From Christensenella sp. UBA6880 (GTDB taxonomy: Bacteria > Bacillota > Clostridia > Christensenellales > CAG-917), in NCBI GenBank assembly GCA_002449145.1, contig DKCG01000016.1, positions 1 to 9,554 on the forward strand: 9,554 nt of DNA, read 5' to 3'. The position numbers and the translations under genes were made by a program. The notes beneath the pieces are model-generated. The model worked only from the letters and a program-made list of their open reading frames with translations, was not told where the DNA came from and searched no databases. The stretch's first letter is position 1, and the number at the start of each line of letters is the position of its first letter. This document shows positions 7,558 through 9,554 of this stretch, one piece after another.

Positions 7558-8760
7558 ATGGATATAGGCGAAATCTTAAAGAATATCTGGAACGGCAGCG
7601 GCTACCATCTTTTCGGTCAGGAAGGCGGTTGGCAATCCATCGTGATGATTATCGTCGCGCTGTTTTTCCTCTATCTCGGCATCAAAAAGCAGTTTGAACC
7701 CTTGCTTCTCGTGGGCATCGCGTTCGGTATGCTTCTCACCAACTTGCCAGCACTCGACGGCGACAAAATCTTCCACCCCGAATGGTGGACGGGCACGGAT
7801 GCCGTTGCAAACGGCGTAGATTATCTCAACGTTCTGCAACACGGCGGCTTGCTCGATATGCTCTACATAGGCGTAAAGACGGGCGTTTATCCCTGCCTCA
7901 TCTTCATCGGCGTGGGCGCAATGACCGACTTCGGACCTATGCTTTCTCGTCCGAGTTCGCTCATTCTCGGCGCGGCGGCGCAGGGCGGTATCTACCTCGT
8001 GCTTATTCTCGCGGCGCTTCTAGGATTCACCGGCGGCGAAGCGTCCTCGATTTCCATCATCGCAGGCGCGGACGGCCCGACGGCTATCTTCCTTACCAAG
8101 TCGCTCGCACCTCATTTGCTTGCGCCTATCGCAGTTGCTGCATACTCGTATATGGCTCTCATTCCGCTCTTGCAACCGCCTTTTATGAAGTTGCTCACCA
8201 CAAAGAAAGAGCGTATGACCGTTATGCAATCCACCCGCAAGGTCAGCAAGAAAGAGAAGATAATCTTCCCGATCCTCGTTACGATCGTCGTATCCTTGCT
8301 TTTGCCGTCCGTTGCGCCTCTGCTCGGAAGCCTTATGTTCGGCAATCTCTTGCGTGAGTGCGGAGTAACCGAAAGACTCAGCGACACTGCGCAAAACGCA
8401 CTCATGAACATCGTCACGTTGTTCCTCGGTATTTCCGTCGGCGCAACAGCAGTCGGCACGACGTTCCTCACCTTGTCCACGCTCAAAATCGTGTTCCTCG
8501 GTCTTGCAGGATTCGTGCTTGCCACAATCTGCGGCTTGCTCATCGGCAAATTGCTCTACGTCATCTCGAAAGGCAAAATCAACCCGCTCATCGGTTCGGC
8601 AGGCGTATCCGCCGTGCCTATGGCGGCGCGTGTATCCAACACCGTCGGACTTCAATACAACAAAGGCAACTATCTTCTTATGCACGCAATGGGTCCGAAC
8701 GTAGCAGGCGTTATCGGGTCTGCGGTGGCGGCAGGATTCTTGCTCGCCGTCTTTGGCTAA
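7558..8760 (+). CDS. oadB: Sodium ion-translocating decarboxylase beta subunit
   Basis: Integral membrane subunit that decarboxylates carboxybiotin and couples this to Na+ export. The 400-residue length and a mostly hydrophobic sequence with many transmembrane segments match the OadB/MmdB/GcdB family. The re-entrant family motif IIAGADGPTAIFL (167-179) carries D172, the likely equivalent of the essential Asp of the Klebsiella protein (D203, recalled). The C-terminal signature HAMGPNVAGVIGSAVAAG (376-393) and RVSNTVGLQYNKGNY just before it are also present. GAGAGG (7546-7551) overlaps the upstream stop and gives the SD; ATG is six bases further. The subunit does not itself distinguish oxaloacetate, methylmalonyl-CoA or glutaconyl-CoA pumps; the alpha subunit points to oxaloacetate. 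The stop codon TAA lies inside the left arm of the first inverted-repeat element downstream. Confidence 0.96.
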   Translation: MDIGEILKNIWNGSGYHLFGQEGGWQSIVMIIVALFFLYLGIKKQFEPLLLVGIAFGMLLTNLPALDGDKIFHPEWWTGTDAVANGVDYLNVLQHGGLLDMLYIGVKTGVYPCLIFIGVGAMTDFGPMLSRPSSLILGAAAQGGIYLVLILAALLGFTGGEASSISIIAGADGPTAIFLTKSLAPHLLAPIAVAAYSYMALIPLLQPPFMKLLTTKKERMTVMQSTRKVSKKEKIIFPILVTIVVSLLLPSVAPLLGSLMFGNLLRECGVTERLSDTAQNALMNIVTLFLGISVGATAVGTTFLTLSTLKIVFLGLAGFVLATICGLLIGKLLYVISKGKINPLIGSAGVSAVPMAARVSNTVGLQYNKGNYLLMHAMGPNVAGVIGSAVAAGFLLAVFG

Positions 8761-8881
8761 GGCTCTCAAATAGCGAACAACTGCGTCAACGCCCCTCTGT
8801 TATCAATTCACGTACGCCTATGTACGCTAGGATTGCTACCAGAGGGGCGTTTTCTTGTTTTTCATCTATTTGAGAGCCTTA
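8755..8881 (+). repeat. Nested inverted-repeat element, copy 1
   Basis: Outer arms TAAGGCTCTCAAATAG (8758-8773) and CTATTTGAGAGCCTTA (8866-8881) are perfect 16-bp complements. Inside, GAACAAC (8775-8781) faces GTTTTTC (8857-8863) with one central mismatch, and ACGCCCCTCTG (8789-8799) pairs perfectly with CAGAGGGGCGT (8840-8850). At the tip CAAT/ATTG (8804-8807 with 8832-8835) and CGTAC/GTACG (8811-8815 with 8822-8826) form a small hairpin with unpaired TCA and CTAGG. The GC-rich inner stem followed by TTTTCTTGTTTTTC could also end transcription of the decarboxylase operon. The left arm includes the oadB stop codon. Confidence 0.9.
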
Positions 8882-8887
8882 GATAGT

Positions 8888-9014
8888 TAAAACCGCGCTA
8901 TTGAGCGAATAACTGCGGCAGAGGCATCCGCCTGTCAACTCATTTACGCATAGTAAATTAGGGTTGCCATTCGGATGCCTCTTTCTTGTTCTTCATCTCA
9001 ATATCGCGGTTTTA
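8888..9014 (+). repeat. Nested inverted-repeat element, copy 2 (different stems, same fold)
   Basis: Outer arms (8888-8905 and 8997-9014, starting TAAAACCGCG and ending CGCGGTTTTA) pair at 17 of 18 positions. GAATAAC (8907-8913) faces GTTCTTC (8988-8994), again with a single central pyrimidine mismatch. The inner stem AGAGGCATCCG / CGGATGCCTCT (8920-8930 with 8972-8982) is perfect. At the tip CAAC/GTTG and TTTAC/GTAAA pair around GCATA. Compared with copy 1 the stems are unrelated in sequence but complementary, whereas the short single-stranded blocks are shared. Confidence 0.9.
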
Positions 9015-9028
9015 TATTAGTATCTTGT

Positions 9029-9109
9029 AAAAAGCCTTAGCCGGTTAGGATAATAGGCGAGTGCCCGAAGGGCTTTTTCGCGCTATTCATCTGTTTGGCG
9101 CGCTTATCC
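9029..9109 (+). repeat. Degenerate inverted-repeat element, copy 3
   Basis: A shorter, rearranged copy. AAAAAGCC (9029-9036) complements GGCTTTTT (9071-9078), GGATAA (9048-9053) complements TTATCC (9104-9109), and CGCGC (9079-9083) complements GCGCG (9098-9102). These pairings compete with each other. The right half keeps the ATTCATCTGTTTG block seen as TTCATCTATTTG in copies 1 and 4. GCCC-GAA-GGGC followed by T5 (9063-9078) resembles a small terminator. The long inner hairpin of copies 1 and 2 is missing. Confidence 0.6.
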
Positions 9110-9114
9110 ATAAT

Positions 9115-9234
9115 GCGCTATTGAGCGAATAACTGCGTAAACGCCCCTCTGTTATCAATTCACGTACGCTTATGTACGTTAGGATTGACAGAGGGGCGTT
9201 TTCTTGTTCTTCATCTATTTGAGAGCCTTAGCCA
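9115..9234 (+). repeat. Chimeric inverted-repeat element, copy 4
   Basis: The left arm (9115-9137) is identical over 23 bases to copy 2 (8895-8917). The core and right arm follow copy 1, with 29 identical bases at 9141-9169 and 8789-8817, at an offset of 352. The inner stem ACGCCCCTCTG / CAGAGGGGCGT (9141-9151 with 9189-9199) and tip hairpin are intact. The outer arms are not complementary to each other. Instead, the right arm (9215-9234) is a perfect 20-base complement of 8754-8773, the left arm of copy 1. Confidence 0.88.
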
Positions 9235-9235
9235 G

Positions 9236-9282
9236 TTAAAACTGTGTCTTTCGCGTTCTTCATCTCAATATTGCGGTTTTAA
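9236..9282 (+). repeat. Collapsed inverted-repeat element, copy 5
   Basis: TTAAAAC (9236-9242) pairs with GTTTTAA (9276-9282). The right half, GTTCTTCATCTCAATATTGCG (from 9255), closely matches the right arm of copy 2 (from 8988). The whole inner hairpin is absent, leaving about 47 bases. The left arm joins the end of copy 4 through GCCTTAGCCAGTTAAAAC, mirroring the copy 1/copy 2 junction GCCTTAGATAGTTAAAAC. Confidence 0.65.
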
Positions 9283-9300
9283 TAAGTAAGAGGATTAGAC

Positions 9301-9335
9301 AAAAAAACCACCGTCCGCGAACTTGCAGAGCGGAC
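9301..9335 (-). terminator. Possible minus-strand terminator
   Basis: Read on the minus strand, GTCCGC and GCGGAC (9330-9335 with 9313-9318) form a 6-bp stem, followed after GGTGG by seven T (9307-9301). The five-base gap between stem and T-run makes it weaker than the three + strand operon terminators. If real, it would end a transcript coming from beyond the right edge. Confidence 0.35.
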
Positions 9336-9380
9336 TTCTAACGAAAACTTATTCAAGGCGTACTTATTAACGGAATGTGC

Positions 9381-9554
9381 TTATTCGAAGACGGAACACG
9401 AGCCGCAAGGCGGCGAGAAAAGCGAACGCCGAGTTTGACGGATAGTACAAGCGACTGCGCTTTGGGTGCGTAGCTGGCGCACAAAGCGCAGTGACACGGC
9501 TTTCAGCCGATTTGTATTGCCAACAGCCCGTCCGCCGTTCGTTGCTTGCAACGA
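9381..9554 (-). CDS. Doubtful partial open frame running off the right edge
   Basis: The minus strand is open from the window edge to a TAA at 9381-9383, giving at least 57 residues ending SPPCGSCSVFE. The composition is rich in Arg, Ser, Thr and Cys and nearly free of Asp/Glu, unlike the other proteins here. The frame runs across all the hairpins of the region. I recognise no domain. It may well be a chance frame within a repeat. Confidence 0.15.
   Translation of the reverse strand, partial: SLQATNGGRAVGNTNRLKAVSLRFVRQLRTQSAVACTIRQTRRSLFSPPCGSCSVFE

Larger units (their letters stand above)
9283..9554. other. Non-coding, hairpin-rich region, function unknown
   Basis: No convincing gene is seen here. 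It contains several separate hairpins. GCCGC-AAG-GCGGC is at 9402-9414. A long stem at 9454-9492 pairs ACTGCGCTTT with AAAGCGCAGT and GTGCG with CGCAC around TAGCTGG. CGGCT-TTC-AGCCG is at 9497-9509. CTTATT recurs three times between 9348 and 9386. The sequence is unrelated to the inverted-repeat copies to its left and runs off the window, so it may be the end of another repeat, a mobile element or a structured RNA. Confidence 0.5.

Noticed and set aside
8358..8873. Plus-strand open frame of 171 codons overlapping the end of oadB and repeat copy 1
   Set aside because: It is a +1 shadow of oadB with Arg/His-rich composition and continues only by chance into the inverted repeat.
8755..9282. Integron attC array
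   Set aside because: The hairpins with variable stems are reminiscent of attC, but the expected RYYYAAC / GTTRRRY end boxes are not found at the element ends, and there are no cassette genes or integrase in the window.
8755..9282. CRISPR array
   Set aside because: The copies are not regularly spaced short identical repeats; they are long nested palindromes that differ in sequence, and there are no cas genes.
8755..9282. Simple MITE or insertion-sequence remnants with shared terminal inverted repeats
   Set aside because: The outer arms differ completely between copies 1 and 2, so there is no common terminal repeat for one transposase, and no obvious target-site duplications are seen. Not fully excluded.

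Overview
The window reads as a chromosomal segment of a Bacillota (Firmicutes) bacterium, probably an uncultured member of the Clostridia. This is inferred from a T-box-controlled threonyl-tRNA synthetase gene, purine-rich Shine-Dalgarno sites before every gene, Rho-independent terminators, extended -10 sigma-A-type promoters and a sodium-pump decarboxylase operon typical of fermentative anaerobes. All seven confident genes lie on the + strand and form three transcription units.

Region 1 (1-2298): a consensus promoter, a T-box leader with a likely Thr (ACC) specifier codon and a leader terminator, then thrS, which lacks the N-terminal TGS domain, and a hairpin terminator. Region 2 (2299-5187): an extended -10 promoter drives a two-gene operon. 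It encodes a GPH/MelB-type sugar:cation symporter with a long acidic C-terminal tail and, one base downstream, a calcineurin-like metallophosphoesterase; a strong terminator closes it. Region 3 (5188-8760): another extended -10 promoter drives four tightly packed genes for a membrane-bound, biotin-dependent Na+-pumping decarboxylase, most likely oxaloacetate decarboxylase. The order is carboxyltransferase subunit, small one-helix anchor subunit, free-standing biotin carrier protein, and Na+-translocating beta subunit. The carboxyltransferase moves CO2 from the substrate to biotin on the carrier, and the beta subunit decarboxylates carboxybiotin while exporting Na+.

Region 4 (8755-9554) is non-coding as far as I can see and is the most unusual part. 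It holds a cluster of about five related nested inverted repeats (about 45-130 bp each) that starts inside the last codons of the beta-subunit gene. Two copies keep perfect or near-perfect outer and inner stems although the stem sequences differ completely. Short blocks in the mismatched or loop positions (GAAYAAC, TGCG, TTCA, TAGG, GTTYTTC) stay constant. This is a covariation pattern, indicating a conserved fold rather than a conserved sequence. Other copies are chimeric or collapsed, so the cluster appears to recombine. The last 270 bases hold several small hairpins and a possible minus-strand terminator, and I cannot assign them to a known element.
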